Both the position numbers and the translations under genes were made by a program. DNA of 6,991 nt. It comes from Microbacteriaceae bacterium (lineage in GTDB: Bacteria; Actinomycetota; Actinomycetes; Actinomycetales; Microbacteriaceae). This document shows, in pieces, positions 6,791 to 6,991 of the stretch (the first letter of the stretch is position 1; each line of letters begins with the position of its first letter). The stretch lies in NCBI GenBank assembly GCA_025464125.1, contig JAODLU010000099.1, forward strand, positions 1 through 6,991, given 5' to 3'. The notes below the pieces were generated by a model. It saw only the letters and a list, made by a program, of their open reading frames with translations. It ran no database searches and was not told where the DNA came from.

Positions 6791-6991
6791 ATGCGACTCG
6801 CACCAGTACTCTCCAGTTCAGATCTGCCGTCTGCTGAACTCCAGGCCGCCCGGCTCGATGGCGAGCTTTATGCAGTCGACGGCTGCTTCAGTCCGATTGA
6901 CCAGATCGAGCGCCGCGAATTGCGAGCGGGTTCGCTGGCTGCGCGCCTCCATCCCCGCCTGATTGGCGAACAGCGCACCGCAGCCTGGGTG
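6791..6991 (+). CDS. Conserved actinobacterial protein, N-terminal 67 residues (possibly AbiEi-like); cut by window edge
   Basis: The ATG at 6791 opens a frame with no stop through the right edge. It reads MRLAPVLSSSDLPSAELQAA, then RLDGELYAVDGCFSPIDQIE, and on to RLHPRLIGEQRTAAWV. I recall similar N-termini (S-x-x-D-L-P-x-A-E-L-x-A-A-R-L-D-G-E-L, then L-I-x-E-x-x-x-A-A-W-V) in Microbacteriaceae proteins annotated as AbiEi-family antitoxin-like or as hypothetical, often next to the DUF349 gene. That match is from memory and not verified, and the visible part does not show the AbiEi winged helix. No Shine-Dalgarno sequence precedes the ATG, so it may be leaderless or read through from the DUF349 gene 69 bases upstream. 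Codon bias supports coding. The function is left open. Confidence 0.65.
   Translation, partial: MRLAPVLSSSDLPSAELQAARLDGELYAVDGCFSPIDQIERRELRAGSLAARLHPRLIGEQRTAAWV

Noticed and set aside
6788..6795. 8-bp palindrome CGCATGCG across the start codon of the last gene
   Set aside because: Too short to be informative in GC-rich DNA.

Overview
The window comes from a high-G+C actinomycete, most likely a member of the Microbacteriaceae. The basis is the strong G/C bias at third codon positions, GTG and TTG starts, and actinobacterial forms of AlaRS, ribosomal protein S4 and the DUF349 protein. The gene order also fits: rarA, rpsD, a DUF948 gene, a small membrane-anchored protein gene, then alaS. The genus cannot be fixed from sequence reading alone.

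Left part, minus strand, reading right to left from about 4481 to 1: rarA (replication-associated AAA+ ATPase), rpsD (30S protein S4), a DUF948 single-pass membrane protein, a 74-residue YtxH-like small protein, and alaS (alanyl-tRNA synthetase), which runs off the left edge after 543 codons. rpsD is followed by a GC-rich hairpin and T-rich tract that looks like an intrinsic terminator. The last three genes (DUF948, small protein, alaS) are tightly spaced, with 35 and 47 bases between them, and probably share a transcript.

Right part, plus strand, from 4567 to the right edge: a membrane-anchored extracytoplasmic cyclophilin-type peptidyl-prolyl isomerase, a coiled-coil DUF349 protein, and the first 67 codons of a conserved gene that resembles actinobacterial proteins annotated as AbiEi-like. 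rarA and the isomerase gene diverge from an 85-base region that must hold both promoters.

Functionally this is core-genome territory: translation (alaS, rpsD), replication-fork maintenance (rarA), envelope protein folding (isomerase) and conserved proteins of unknown role (DUF948, YtxH-like, DUF349). I found no mobile element, CRISPR array, tRNA or rRNA, and no convincing sign of an undescribed system. The points worth a second look are small: leader hairpins, a probably leaderless rarA, a short direct repeat, a degenerate cyclophilin active site, and the unresolved gene at the right edge. No gap between genes exceeds about 135 bases.
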